A stretch of 64,000 nt of DNA from Bacteroidales bacterium (GCA_017452265.1 JAFTMS010000031.1:124001-188000); one strand, 5' to 3'. Shown: positions 44,489 to 53,603, counted from the stretch's first letter. Notes: generated by a model not told the origin, from the sequence alone. Program-made: numbers and translations.

Positions 44489-45232
44489 TCAGTTCTTTGA
44501 AAGATATATTTCCAGAGCCTTGGCCACAGAAGGAGCCTCGACGGTCGGAGCGGAAATCTCGATTGTCAGTCCTGCCTCCTCCATCGCGCTTACGACGGAC
44601 TTTCCGTAGGAGACGAACCTGATGTCTCCCTGCTGGAAGTCCGGCTGGTTCTCGTAGAGGGACTTCACGTCGGCCGGGTTGAAGAGCACGATCATGTCAT
44701 ATGAGTGCATGTCCACATCCTTGAGGTACTGAGATACCGGCTTTACGAACACAGCCGTCTCAAAAGCGAACTTCTGTGTCTCGAAAAGCTTTGTCACGGC
44801 ATCCTTTGAAGAGGATTCCGCTGTGGCGATAAGGAATTTTTCAGCCTTGTGCTTTGCTCCGATGAGTCCGATGATGGACTGCGGAGTGCCGTCGCCGAAG
44901 AATATCTTCCTCTTGCGGTAGACGATATGCTTCTGGAGATAGTTTGCGACAGCTTCTGTCGAACAGAAGTATTTCATAGTCTCGGGCACCTTCACGCGGA
45001 GCTCTTCGCAGAGCAGGAAGAATGCATCGATGGTGCTGCGTGCAGAGAATACGATGGCCGTATGATCCAGAATGTTTATGCGCTGTGTGCGGAACTCCCT
45101 GGAAGTCAACGGTTCAATCTTGAAGAACGGCTTGAAGTCAAACTCCACTCCGAATTTCTCTGCAATGCTGGTATAAGGCGAAGCCGTCATCGGCTGCTGC
45201 TGTGAAATCAGTATTTTCTTAACGCTCATCAT
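44489..45232 (-). CDS. hemD: Uroporphyrinogen-III synthase family protein
   Basis: 247 residues with the two-lobed HemD pattern: VKKILISQQQP at the start, HTAIVFSARSTIDAFF, MKYFCSTEAVANYL, FLIATAESSSKDAV, YDMIVLFNPADVKSL, and DIRFVSYGKSVVSAMEEAGL. HemD closes hydroxymethylbilane to uroporphyrinogen III, but the family is poorly conserved and many Bacteroidetes lack a full haem pathway, so the enzymatic role is assigned with caution. The start could be either of two adjacent Met codons. Its place beside DUF4271 and rnpA is standard for the phylum. Confidence 0.85.
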   Translation of the reverse strand: MMSVKKILISQQQPMTASPYTSIAEKFGVEFDFKPFFKIEPLTSREFRTQRINILDHTAIVFSARSTIDAFFLLCEELRVKVPETMKYFCSTEAVANYLQKHIVYRKRKIFFGDGTPQSIIGLIGAKHKAEKFLIATAESSSKDAVTKLFETQKFAFETAVFVKPVSQYLKDVDMHSYDMIVLFNPADVKSLYENQPDFQQGDIRFVSYGKSVVSAMEEAGLTIEISAPTVEAPSVAKALEIYLSKN

Positions 45233-45266
45233 CTATCCTTTCTTAACTTTCGCATGTCCAAACGGA

Positions 45267-45899
45267 CTAAAAGATCATCGCCGAAACGACCAATGTTCCC
45301 GTCGGGATGATTTCGAGGGCGCAAAGGTACAAAAAAGCTGTGAAAACCGAGCATGATGAAGCAAAAATTTGAGTTTTTCTGAGCAGGAACATGGCATAAA
45401 TGCCCGCTGATATCCAAAGCATTGCACATCTTGTCACGTCCTGAGCGACGCCGATGATGCTCATCAGGCCCCCGGTCGCAAGGAGCAGAAGCGTCAGAAG
45501 TATGAAGAATGTGCATGAAGCCTTGTGTGCGGTTCCGTAAGTGGCCTTGCTCATCTTCTGCGGACGGAAGAGCCGGGCGGTCAGAAGACGGAACAGGACA
45601 TATGTCACGAAGACGGCCGCCGTGATGCCGAGACGTATTTCCTCAGCCAGCCCTTCCATGAATCCGGGGTCATACAGCCTGAACGAACATGCGGTGAGGC
45701 AGAAGGGGATGACCAGCGCGAGGGCTGTGACGTCGCGGTCCCTGCTCAGCTTGACGCTGGCCTCAAGGTTCACGCTTTCCTTCCAGCGTATGAGGCAGCC
45801 GACCACTGACGGGAATATGCCCACGATTCTTTTCAGAAGCAGGAGCACGATCAGCAGCGATAACACTGCGAGGCAGTTTATGAGCAGGCTGCCTTCCAT
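45267..45899 (-). CDS. DUF4271 integral membrane protein
   Basis: 210 residues with five or six predicted membrane spans and little else. Length, hydrophobic pattern and position directly upstream of hemD identify it as DUF4271, a Bacteroidetes family of unknown function. The gap to hemD is 34 bases. The start codon at 45899 abuts the SUI1 gene's stop, so the two are probably transcribed together. Confidence 0.8.
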   Translation of the reverse strand: MEGSLLINCLAVLSLLIVLLLLKRIVGIFPSVVGCLIRWKESVNLEASVKLSRDRDVTALALVIPFCLTACSFRLYDPGFMEGLAEEIRLGITAAVFVTYVLFRLLTARLFRPQKMSKATYGTAHKASCTFFILLTLLLLATGGLMSIIGVAQDVTRCAMLWISAGIYAMFLLRKTQIFASSCSVFTAFLYLCALEIIPTGTLVVSAMIF

Positions 45900-45900
45900 G

Positions 45901-46245
45901 TCAGTTTCCGCGTTTTGCCTTGTATCCCATGTCCTTGAGAAGGGTCACGACCTTGTCGCGGAAGTCTCCCTGGATGGTGATTTCCCCGTCCTTTGCGCTT
46001 CCGCCCACTCCGCACTTGACCTTGAGGGTGCGGCCGAGTTCGGCAAGGTCGTCTGATGTGCCTATAAAGCCAGTGACAAGGGTGACCTGCTTTCCGGCAC
46101 GTCCTTTCCGGTCGATTCCCACTATGAGGTTCTGCCTTGAAGGCTCGAGAGTCGCTTCTTCCTGCTGCTCTTCCTCCTGATATGCGAAGTCGGGGTTGGT
46201 GGAGAACACCACCCCAAGGCGCTTTTTCCAATCGTTGTCTGCCAT
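45901..46245 (-). CDS. SUI1/eIF1-like translation factor (YciH type)
   Basis: 114 residues. A low-complexity Gln/Glu segment leads into the SUI1 fold: LIVGIDRKGRAGKQVTLVTG, LKVKCGVGGSAKDGEITIQG, FRDKVVTLLKDMGYKAKRG. Bacterial SUI1 proteins are related to eukaryotic eIF1 and may tune start-site choice. It is the first gene of the SUI1-DUF4271-hemD-rnpA-yidD run, with a -7 box 20 bases upstream. Confidence 0.93.
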   Translation of the reverse strand: MADNDWKKRLGVVFSTNPDFAYQEEEQQEEATLEPSRQNLIVGIDRKGRAGKQVTLVTGFIGTSDDLAELGRTLKVKCGVGGSAKDGEITIQGDFRDKVVTLLKDMGYKAKRGN

Positions 46246-46261
46246 GGGTTTTCAAAATTAT

Positions 46262-46294
46262 TTTGCAAATATAACGAATATCGTCGTATATTTG
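46262..46294. promoter_or_regulatory. Divergent promoters for the SUI1 operon and the DUF2723 gene
   Basis: On the plus strand TTTG at 46262-46265, 21 bases, then TATATTTG at 46287-46294. On the minus strand TATATTTG at 46273-46266 faces the SUI1 gene. The two -7 boxes are 13 bases apart. Confidence 0.65.
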
Positions 46295-46331
46295 TAGGTT
46301 TGTGAAAAATAACGAATAAGTACAGATATAA

Positions 46332-49300
46332 ATGGATAACAAGAAATTCACATTATGGAACAGGCTGACGGCCGTATTCGTGTTCATCGTTTCCGCTGTC
46401 ACCTACCTTCTTACGATAGAGCCGACCGCATCCTTCTGGGACTGCGGCGAGTTCATCGCCTCATCATACAAGCTTGAGGTCGGACACCCGCCGGGAAACC
46501 CTGTGTTCCAGCTGTTTGCGAGATTCTTCACCATGTTTACGGACAATATGCATGCGGCCGTGGCTGTAAATGCCCTCAGCGCAATATGCTCGGCCCTTAC
46601 CATATTCTTCCTGTACCTGACGATCGTGTTCTTCGCCAAGAGGCTTATAAAGCCTTCTGAGGAAGGAGGTTACACCGTCGGACAGGCAATAGCCATATTC
46701 GGTTCCGGCGCCGTGGGAGCTCTTGCATATACATTCAGCGACACGTTCTGGTTCTCGGCTGTGGAAGGCGAGGTGTATGCGATGTCGTCCCTCTTTACAG
46801 CCCTCGTGTTCTGGGCAATGACGAAGTGGTACGAGCAGGCAGACACCCCGTATGCAAACCGCTGGATCGTGCTCATAAGCTTCCTCATGGGCCTTTCGAT
46901 AGGAATCCACCTGCTGAACCTCCTTGCCATTCCGGCCCTCGTGTTCATGTTCTACTACAAGAAGCGTGAGGACGGACATTACAGCATGTGGGAGTATGTC
47001 AAGATATTCCTTGTGTCTGTGGTGATTCTTGCGGTAATCCTGTTCGGCATAATCCCGTATCTCCCTAAGATTGCGGCATATTTCGACCTCTTCTTCGTGA
47101 ATACTCTCGGTCTTCCGTTCAACAGCGGCGCGGCCTTCTTCATGGTCGCCCTTCTGGCCCTCTGCTTCTGGGGACTTTTCCGCACCATGAAGAAACAGCA
47201 GGTCTTTGCGAACACCGTCCTGCTGTGCTTCACGACCATAGTCATCGGCTTTTCCCTCTTTACGATAGTGATCATACGCTCGAATGCGAAGACTCCGACC
47301 AACGAGTACCAGCCGGACAACCCTTTCACGCTCGTGCGTTATCTCGGACGTGAGCAGTACGGCAGCAACCCGCTCGTGTACGGACAGTATTTCGATGCTC
47401 CGTACGAGATCGAACAGACGACATACTGGGCACCGATGGGGGATAAGTATATAAAGGCTGAAGGCCCTGGAAAGGTGAAGTACGACGCTTCCGGAAAGAT
47501 GCTCTTCCCGAGAATGTGGAACAGCACGGATCCCCGTCATATACAGTTCTATGAGTCATATATGAACGGAAAGGGCAAGGTTGTGCCGGGAGCCGAACAC
47601 AGGAAGCCGACATTCATGCAGAACCTTTCGTTCTTCTTCGACTACCAGCTCAACTGGATGTACTGGCGCTATTTCATGTGGAATTTCGCAGGCCGTCAGA
47701 ACGACATACACAGTCCGTCTCCGGGCGACATCTTTGCAGGAAACTGGGAGAGCGGCATCCCTGTCATAGACCAGATCAGGCTCGGCGACCAGTCCGATGC
47801 CCCCGGCTACCTCAAGGACAACAAGGGCAAGAACCATTATTACATGCTTCCTCTGCTTCTCGGTCTGCTGGGACTCTTCTTCCAGTGGGCGCGCGACAAG
47901 AGGGGCTGCTGGCTCACTTTCCTGATGTTCTTCATGACGGGAATAGCCATTGTGATATATCTGAACCAGCCGCCATATCAGGTGCGTGAGCGTGACTATG
48001 CCTACGCCGGTTCGTTCTATTCGTTCTCGATATGGATAGGACTTGCGGTTGCGGCGGTATATTCATGGATAAAGGGAAAGGACGGGATGAAAGACGTTGC
48101 GGCCGCTTCTGCCGTGACCGTTCTGGCTCTTGGCGTCCCTGTGCTCATGGCTGCGGAAAACTGGGACGACCACGACCGCAGCAACCGCTACACCGCTGTG
48201 GAGATGGCGAAGAACTACCTCAATTCCGTAGGCCCGAACGGCATCCTCGTGACGCACGGAGATAACGACACATTCCCGCTCTGGTATGCCCAGGAGGTCG
48301 AAAATGTGCGTACGGACGTGCGTATAGCCAACACGTCGCTGCTTGGAACGGACTGGCATATAGACCAGATGAAATATGCCATGAACGAGTCGAAGCCGCT
48401 CGACCTCACGGTGAGTCCGCGTCAGTATCTCTACGGAACCAACGAGTTCATATATATATATGATACGCGCGATACTGCCCTTCTGCTTTCGGATGTCATG
48501 CGCATATTCAAGCATCCGGACGCGAAACTGCCACTGACCAGCGGAAAGATGGTGGACTACATCATGTCACGCAAGTTCATCGTGCCGGTGAACAAGGAGA
48601 ACGTGCTCAAATACGGCATCCTCGACGAGAAATATGCTGATATGATTCCGGACCAGATCACTCTCACGATACCGAAGGACAAGGATTATCTCACGAAGCC
48701 GGAGCTCTTCATGCTCGACCTCCTGTCGAACTATCAGTGGGACCGTCCGATCAATCTTCTGAGCATGGGCGGAGACATAAACATAGGTCTCAAGGAATAC
48801 CTCATGTACGAGGGATTCTCATATAAGTTCGTGCCGGTGAAGAACAGGATGAAGAGTACGGACATCGGCTTTGCAGACCCGGAGGACCTCTATTACAAGA
48901 TGAAGAACGTCTATACGTGGGATGCCCTCAAGAGAACGGACTATTTCGTTGACTATCAGAACTATTATACGTTCTGTGGCGTCCTTTCGCAGAGGAATCT
49001 CTTTGTGAATGCGGCCAAGGAGATGCTCAAGATCGGGGATACGGCAAGGGCAGTGGAGATGCTCGACATGTGTCAGGAGTGTGTGCCGCAGGAGAATTAT
49101 CCGCTGGACATCACATATCTCGGATTCTCGAACGAGTATATGGTCATAGACATGATCGAGACATATTATGACGCAGGCGCTTCCGGGAAGGCCCTTGACC
49201 TTGCGAAAAGGTTTACGGATGAGATCTTCGTGTCGACGGTATTCTTCCTTGAGAACTACGATGTGGCAAGGCGCGAATTCGAGAACTGCTACCAGTGCAT

Positions 49301-49406
49301 TTCCTATGTGGCCGACCTTGCGGACCATAACGGAGACAAGGAGTATGCTAAGGAGATACGTGACCGCTTCAACAATCTCTTAGGGGTGGACGAAGAAGAG
49401 GAGTAA
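46332..49406 (+). CDS. DUF2723 polytopic membrane protein, candidate protein O-mannosyltransferase
   Basis: 1024 residues. The DUF2723 domain fills the N-terminal part and starts with the signature TASFWDCGEFIASSYKLEVG, followed by HPPGNP; the Asp/Glu pair fits the acidic motif of GT-C glycosyltransferases. About ten to twelve membrane spans run to residue about 600, followed by a soluble C-terminal region with TPR-like helices. The human relative TMEM260 is a protein O-mannosyltransferase (GT117), and Bacteroidetes have general protein O-glycosylation, so a similar role at the inner membrane is plausible. No partner gene is adjacent. Confidence 0.85.
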   Translation: MDNKKFTLWNRLTAVFVFIVSAVTYLLTIEPTASFWDCGEFIASSYKLEVGHPPGNPVFQLFARFFTMFTDNMHAAVAVNALSAICSALTIFFLYLTIVFFAKRLIKPSEEGGYTVGQAIAIFGSGAVGALAYTFSDTFWFSAVEGEVYAMSSLFTALVFWAMTKWYEQADTPYANRWIVLISFLMGLSIGIHLLNLLAIPALVFMFYYKKREDGHYSMWEYVKIFLVSVVILAVILFGIIPYLPKIAAYFDLFFVNTLGLPFNSGAAFFMVALLALCFWGLFRTMKKQQVFANTVLLCFTTIVIGFSLFTIVIIRSNAKTPTNEYQPDNPFTLVRYLGREQYGSNPLVYGQYFDAPYEIEQTTYWAPMGDKYIKAEGPGKVKYDASGKMLFPRMWNSTDPRHIQFYESYMNGKGKVVPGAEHRKPTFMQNLSFFFDYQLNWMYWRYFMWNFAGRQNDIHSPSPGDIFAGNWESGIPVIDQIRLGDQSDAPGYLKDNKGKNHYYMLPLLLGLLGLFFQWARDKRGCWLTFLMFFMTGIAIVIYLNQPPYQVRERDYAYAGSFYSFSIWIGLAVAAVYSWIKGKDGMKDVAAASAVTVLALGVPVLMAAENWDDHDRSNRYTAVEMAKNYLNSVGPNGILVTHGDNDTFPLWYAQEVENVRTDVRIANTSLLGTDWHIDQMKYAMNESKPLDLTVSPRQYLYGTNEFIYIYDTRDTALLLSDVMRIFKHPDAKLPLTSGKMVDYIMSRKFIVPVNKENVLKYGILDEKYADMIPDQITLTIPKDKDYLTKPELFMLDLLSNYQWDRPINLLSMGGDINIGLKEYLMYEGFSYKFVPVKNRMKSTDIGFADPEDLYYKMKNVYTWDALKRTDYFVDYQNYYTFCGVLSQRNLFVNAAKEMLKIGDTARAVEMLDMCQECVPQENYPLDITYLGFSNEYMVIDMIETYYDAGASGKALDLAKRFTDEIFVSTVFFLENYDVARREFENCYQCISYVADLADHNGDKEYAKEIRDRFNNLLGVDEEEE

Positions 49407-49411
49407 AGGCA

Positions 49412-49445
49412 ATCGGCCGCAGATGAATCCACATCTGCGGCCGAT
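49412..49445. terminator. Convergent terminator
   Basis: A perfect 14-bp stem (ATCGGCCGCAGATG at 49412-49425, complement at 49432-49445) with a 6-base loop and T-rich sequence after it. It separates the convergent DUF2723 and methyltransferase genes. Confidence 0.85.
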
Positions 49446-49463
49446 GTCTTTCTGCTGCCTGCA

Positions 49464-50399
49464 CTATCGGGCAAGCCTTACGAATACGCTGAGCGGCAGG
49501 TTCTTGCCGTATGAGTCGCGCAGGACGAGCTCTCCGAAATCGAGCGACCTGTATGCGGTCTTCATGCAGAACGCCTGCTTTACGATTGTCTCTCCCAGCA
49601 CTGCCGAATATCCGTTTGAATAGAGGTTCAGGACCATGAAGCTGTCCTGTGGGGCGAGGATTGCCGCGACGCATCTGAGCATCTCGTTGAGGCATTCGTC
49701 CAGCTTCCACTTCTCGCCGTCCGGGCCGTGTCCGTATGCCGGAGGATCCAGTATTATACCCTGGTATGTATTGCCCCTTCTGGCTTCCCTGCGGGCGAAT
49801 TTCAGCGCATCCTCGACAATCCACCTTATGTTGTCCATGCGGCTTGCCTCCATGTTGCCTCTTGCCCATGTGACCACCTGACGGACCGAATCCAGATGGG
49901 TGACGTCCGCTCCTGCGGCCTTTGCGGCGAGTGAAGCGGCTCCCGTGTAGGCGAACAGGTTCAGCACCTTCGGCTTCGGTTTCCCCTCAGCCTCCGCCTT
50001 CTCCACGAGGGCACGTGTCTGCCTGTATATGTACTCCCAGTTCGCCGACTGCTCAGGGAAGACTCCCACATGCTTGAAAGAGGTGAGTCCGAGCCTCAGG
50101 GAGAAGTCCAGCCCCTCCTGCGCTCCGTTGTATCGGATGTACCACTGGTCGTCCATCTTCTTCCTGCGCTCCCATGTGCCGCTGTCCTCCTTTCCGGCCT
50201 TGCCGAATCCGGCTCCGGTCTTGAAACGGGTGTGTATGAGCCTGTTCCATTCTCCGTCGGACAAAGATTTGTCCCACAGGGCCTTAGGCTCCGGTCTTGC
50301 CATTATATACGGGCCGAACCTCTCCAGCTTTTCGAAATTGCCTGAATCGATGAGTTCGTAGTCTTTCCAGAATGCTCCTGGGCTTTCAATGGTGATCAT
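49464..50399 (-). CDS. Class I SAM-dependent methyltransferase, RlmI/RlmK-like
   Basis: 311 residues. A Rossmann-type SAM site is seen in KVLNLFAYTGAASLAAKAAG and VTHLDSVRQVVTWARGN. The catalytic motif IILDPPAYGHGPDGEKWKL is of the (D/N)PP(F/Y) kind. A C-terminal GYSAVLGETIV segment completes the fold. The N-terminal 90 residues lack a PUA domain, unlike E. coli RlmI. It most likely methylates a base of large-subunit rRNA; the target is not determined. It is monocistronic, with its own -7 box on the minus strand at 50423-50416. Confidence 0.85.
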   Translation of the reverse strand: MITIESPGAFWKDYELIDSGNFEKLERFGPYIMARPEPKALWDKSLSDGEWNRLIHTRFKTGAGFGKAGKEDSGTWERRKKMDDQWYIRYNGAQEGLDFSLRLGLTSFKHVGVFPEQSANWEYIYRQTRALVEKAEAEGKPKPKVLNLFAYTGAASLAAKAAGADVTHLDSVRQVVTWARGNMEASRMDNIRWIVEDALKFARREARRGNTYQGIILDPPAYGHGPDGEKWKLDECLNEMLRCVAAILAPQDSFMVLNLYSNGYSAVLGETIVKQAFCMKTAYRSLDFGELVLRDSYGKNLPLSVFVRLAR

Positions 50400-50415
50400 G
50401 CGTCAAAAATTTGCA

Positions 50416-50461
50416 CAAAGATACTTATTTTCTTGTATTTCGCCGAAAATTGCTAAATTTG
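50416..50461. promoter_or_regulatory. Divergent promoters for the methyltransferase gene and pgk
   Basis: TATCTTTG on the minus strand (50423-50416) faces the methyltransferase, and TAAATTTG on the plus strand (50454-50461), with TTG at 50433-50435 as a -33 remnant, faces pgk. The pgk leader is about 33 bases. Confidence 0.65.
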
Positions 50462-50500
50462 CTCGGTTTTAGAGAATAACAATTAAATATATATAAGACT

Positions 50501-51751
50501 ATGCAACAGTTTATCGACAACTACGATTTCGCCGGCAAGAAGGCGATTGTCAGAGTGGATTTCAACGTTCCTTTGAACGAGAAGATGGAAATCACTGACG
50601 ACACACGTATCCGTGCAGCCATCCCTACACTCAAGAAGGTTCTTGAGAAGGGCGGTGCTGTCATTGTAATGTCGCACCTCGGCCGTCCGAAGGGCGTGAC
50701 TGAGAAGTTCTCTCTCAAGCACATCCTCGGCCGCGTTGAAGAGCTTCTCGGCGCACCTGTGAAGTTCGCTGACGACTGCCAGAAGGCTGACGAGCAGGTA
50801 GCTGCCCTCAAGATGGGTGAGTGCCTCGTTCTCGAGAACCTCCGTTTCTATGCAGAGGAGGAGGGCAAGCCGAGAGGCGAGTTCGCTACTGACGAGGAGA
50901 AGAAGGCTGCAAAGGCTGTCGTAAAGGAAAATCAGAAGGCTTTCGTGGCAAAGCTTGCTTCTTATGCTGACTGCTACATCAACGACGCATTCGGAACTGC
51001 ACACCGTGCACACGCATCTACAGCCCTCATCGCTGACTACTTCCCTGACGACAAGATGTTCGGTTATGTGATGGAAGGCGAGATCAAGGCTATCGACCAC
51101 GTACTCAAGACTCCTGAGCACCCTGTGACCGCTATCGTGGGTGGTGCAAAGGTTTCTTCAAAGATTACAATCATCGAGAAACTCTTCGATGCTGTTGACA
51201 ACATGATCATCGGCGGCGGTATGGTATATACGTTCAAGAAGGCTCAGGGCGGCAGGATCGGACGTTCACTCTGCGAGGACGACCAGATGCAGCTTGCTCT
51301 CGACACTCTCAAGAAGGCTGAAGAGAAGGGCGTGAAGATATACCTTTCTAAGGAAGTTGTCATCGCTGACGATTTCTCTAACGACGCAAACACAAAGATC
51401 TGCCTCAATACAGAGATTCCTGACGGTTGGGAAGGTATGGACGCTGCTCCAAGCACACTCGCAACATGGGAGGAAGTCCTCATGAAGTCGAAGACCATTC
51501 TCTGGAACGGTCCTGTGGGCGTATTCGAGATCCCTGCTTTCGCAAAGGGTACAAACCGCATCGCTGAGATTCTTGCTAAGGCAACTGCTGAAAACAGTGC
51601 ATTCACCCTCGTAGGTGGCGGTGACTCTGTGGCTGCCGTGACTCAGATGGGTTATGCAAACAAGGTAAGTTATGTGTCTACAGGTGGTGGAGCAATGCTC
51701 GAGTACCTCGAAGGCAAGGAACTCCCTGGTATCGCTGCTATCCGCAAGTAA
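50501..51751 (+). CDS. pgk: Phosphoglycerate kinase
   Basis: 416 residues, full length. The substrate-binding start [15 protein letters not shown], then MSHLGRPKG, the [14 protein letters not shown] motif, [12 protein letters not shown] at the hinge and the nucleotide site [13 protein letters not shown] are all intact. It makes ATP from 1,3-bisphosphoglycerate in glycolysis, in the cytoplasm. Codon use is noticeably cleaner than in neighbours (many GCT, CTC, AAG, CGT), as expected for a highly expressed gene. It stands alone between its own promoter and a very strong hairpin. Confidence 0.98.
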   Translation: MQQFIDNYDFAGKKAIVRVDFNVPLNEKMEITDDTRIRAAIPTLKKVLEKGGAVIVMSHLGRPKGVTEKFSLKHILGRVEELLGAPVKFADDCQKADEQVAALKMGECLVLENLRFYAEEEGKPRGEFATDEEKKAAKAVVKENQKAFVAKLASYADCYINDAFGTAHRAHASTALIADYFPDDKMFGYVMEGEIKAIDHVLKTPEHPVTAIVGGAKVSSKITIIEKLFDAVDNMIIGGGMVYTFKKAQGGRIGRSLCEDDQMQLALDTLKKAEEKGVKIYLSKEVVIADDFSNDANTKICLNTEIPDGWEGMDAAPSTLATWEEVLMKSKTILWNGPVGVFEIPAFAKGTNRIAEILAKATAENSAFTLVGGGDSVAAVTQMGYANKVSYVSTGGGAMLEYLEGKELPGIAAIRK

Positions 51752-51787
51752 TCAGATATGTGAAATATAAGAGCCTGAGACTCAATG

Positions 51788-51837
51788 AAATGCAAGAAGT
51801 GCGTGCTGCCTTATGGCAGCACGCACTTCTTGCATTT
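51788..51837. terminator. Strong hairpin of the repeated palindromic family (copy 3)
   Basis: A perfect 23-bp stem (51788-51810 with 51815-51837) and a 4-base loop between the convergent pgk and barrel genes. Its core AAGTGCGTGC/GCACGCACTT is identical to the copy after clpB. Confidence 0.85.
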
Positions 51838-51880
51838 AGCTGAAGGATAGCATTTTGCGTTTTGCGCTGACGCGGCTTTG

Positions 51881-52630
51881 TCAGAATGAGTATCCTAATT
51901 TGAAACCGCCGATGGCTAACGGGTCAATTCCGGCACCATAAGAATGTATTTCGACAGGCCCCTTGCCAGCCCAGATCGGCCCCAAGCCAAGGTACAGGTT
52001 CGATTCATTCTTCAGTCTGAGGTCGATTCCGACCATTGCTTCAGCATAATAGACGGCTTCTATGCCTGCTTTGGTAAAAGCATAAGAAGTATAAGATCCA
52101 TAATCGGAATCATAATCTTTGCCACGTTCGTCATATTCATAATTTCCTTGAAGCAGCATACCTCCGGAGACGGCAAGATATGGGGATACTTTAGTTTTGA
52201 GGAAACGGAACTTCATATGTAAATAAACAGGTGCAGATATCCGAGACGGATAAATAAGATCATACTCACCATAGTCTTCCGGAGTATGATGCCCTTCGAC
52301 GCTTTCGTGGTCTGCAAAGTTCTTGATAACCAGCTCGTCGCCATCCCATGGCATTACCTTGTAATGTACCTGTACTCCCGCACCGAAGCCAAGATACAGG
52401 AAATTACCGAAACGCCAGCCTCCAGTATATGAAATCTGGCCATAGTCCGAAACTGTGACATCAATGCTGTTCTGCCACCTGATTTCTATCGGCTTTCTCT
52501 CTTTCTTGATTTTGGTTCTGGTTACGATCATCGAAGATGACGTGACTACTCCTGACTGAGCGAATGCCGCCGTCACATCAGACAGCAGAAAGGCAGCCGC
52601 AACAATGGTAAAGATAAATATCCGTTTCAT
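51881..52630 (-). CDS. Predicted outer-membrane beta-barrel protein
   Basis: 249 residues from the ATG at 52630, chosen because it opens a clean signal peptide (MKRIFIFTIVAAAFLLSDVT); a Met four codons upstream is possible. The mature protein alternates polar and hydrophobic residues, has many Tyr/Gly, and ends in FKLGYSF, a typical barrel terminus. Residues about 30-50 are basic. No named family is recognised. It follows the secreted-protein gene by 17 bases and so shares its promoter and the structured leader RNA. Confidence 0.75.
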   Translation of the reverse strand: MKRIFIFTIVAAAFLLSDVTAAFAQSGVVTSSSMIVTRTKIKKERKPIEIRWQNSIDVTVSDYGQISYTGGWRFGNFLYLGFGAGVQVHYKVMPWDGDELVIKNFADHESVEGHHTPEDYGEYDLIYPSRISAPVYLHMKFRFLKTKVSPYLAVSGGMLLQGNYEYDERGKDYDSDYGSYTSYAFTKAGIEAVYYAEAMVGIDLRLKNESNLYLGLGPIWAGKGPVEIHSYGAGIDPLAIGGFKLGYSF

Positions 52631-52647
52631 AAGAATTATCATAAGAA

Positions 52648-53274
52648 TTATTTAAGAATTACTGTATTTTCCTTTATGAATGACGATTTGTGCTCCGGCG
52701 CTTCTGTAACGACATCGGAACGGTTGAACTGCGAATTGCTGTAAGCTGCCGTCTTGATCCGGTCAAGTTCATCCTGATCAGCTGTTCTGAAATTGCAATA
52801 TCTTGCCGGGTAACCGCTGACCGTTATCTCCAGTTTTCCGAGTCCTTCTTCATCCAGCACCGTTCTGACTGTGACGAGCGCTCCCAAAATGATGTCGGCC
52901 TCATGTTCCTTTGCTGCATTTGCAAGAGCGATGGCCTTGAATGTCGGTATGTTTGAAATCAGACCGGTGGTGACTATGTAGTTTTTGAACGCCTCCTTTT
53001 CCACATACTCTATTCTTACGGGAATCTTCTTTTTTTTGCCTGTGTCGGGATCTGTTTCGTTTGTTTCAACATCCTGATGTACCAATTCAAGGTCAGCAAC
53101 AAACGGTGTTGTCAAGATGTTGTGAGTGAATGGCAGCTCTCTTGCAGATGACTCCATGTAGTCCACGGTTTCCACAGTCATGCTTCTCTGTGCAAACGAC
53201 ACATTTGCCATCCCGACGATGAACATGAGTGTCAGAAGCACTTTCTTCGTCAAAAGATCGGTTAGGTTGTTCAT
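52648..53274 (-). CDS. Secreted protein of unknown function
   Basis: 208 residues from the ATG at 53274, giving a signal peptide ending at VSFAQ; codons further upstream in frame fall in the leader RNA. The mature part is soluble with an alpha/beta look (FKAIALANAAKEHEADIILG, LGKLEITVSGYPARYCNFRT), which recalls small envelope proteins of unknown role. It is the first gene after the probable structured RNA at 53320-53603 and is cotranscribed with the barrel gene. Confidence 0.7.
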   Translation of the reverse strand: MNNLTDLLTKKVLLTLMFIVGMANVSFAQRSMTVETVDYMESSARELPFTHNILTTPFVADLELVHQDVETNETDPDTGKKKKIPVRIEYVEKEAFKNYIVTTGLISNIPTFKAIALANAAKEHEADIILGALVTVRTVLDEEGLGKLEITVSGYPARYCNFRTADQDELDRIKTAAYSNSQFNRSDVVTEAPEHKSSFIKENTVILK

Positions 53275-53319
53275 AATTGATTCTGGTTGTGTCCGTGGCT
53301 TCCGAGGCGGACTGTCAAT

Positions 53320-53603
53320 AAAAAAAAGACGTGGAACCCACACTCTGCTTACCCTGAACTCAGGCCTTGGCTGCCTTCACAAAAGGATAAGCAACGTAGC
53401 CAGCCCACGTCAGGGATGATATGCAGATTATCTGCGCTCTCAGAAGGCGCAGCGACTGAATCGTCATCACCGAAAGTGGACGTTCCCGTTGCCGTATCTT
53501 CCTTTGTGATTCAAATTGCCAAGTTTGAGTTCAGAAGATAAACGTCAAGTAACGTCTTGATATGTAATCACCCACCCAACCCTATGGGGCTGGCAAGTGG
53601 TCA
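53320..53603 (-). ncRNA. Candidate structured RNA or long regulatory leader
   Basis: No gene fits here. On the minus strand a -7 box (TATATTTG, 53611-53604) starts the region, and a hairpin followed by eight T residues (53327-53320) ends it, 45 bases before the next ATG. Complementary segments suggest a fold. GCCAGCCC (53594-53587) pairs with GGGCTGGC (53406-53399), closing about 180 nt, and GCTTATCC (53392-53385) pairs with GGGTAAGC (53354-53347). Local hairpins lie at 53432-53452, 53353-53364 and 53496-53539 (nested with 53511-53528). It lacks tmRNA, RNase P and SRP core motifs. It could be a trans-acting RNA or an attenuating leader for the two secreted-protein genes. Confidence 0.55.

Noticed and set aside
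53320..53603. Known housekeeping RNA (tmRNA, RNase P RNA, SRP RNA, 6S RNA)
   Set aside because: No tag frame or tRNA-like end, no GAGGAAAGTCC-type RNase P core, no SRP tip, and the fold is not a single long 6S-like hairpin.
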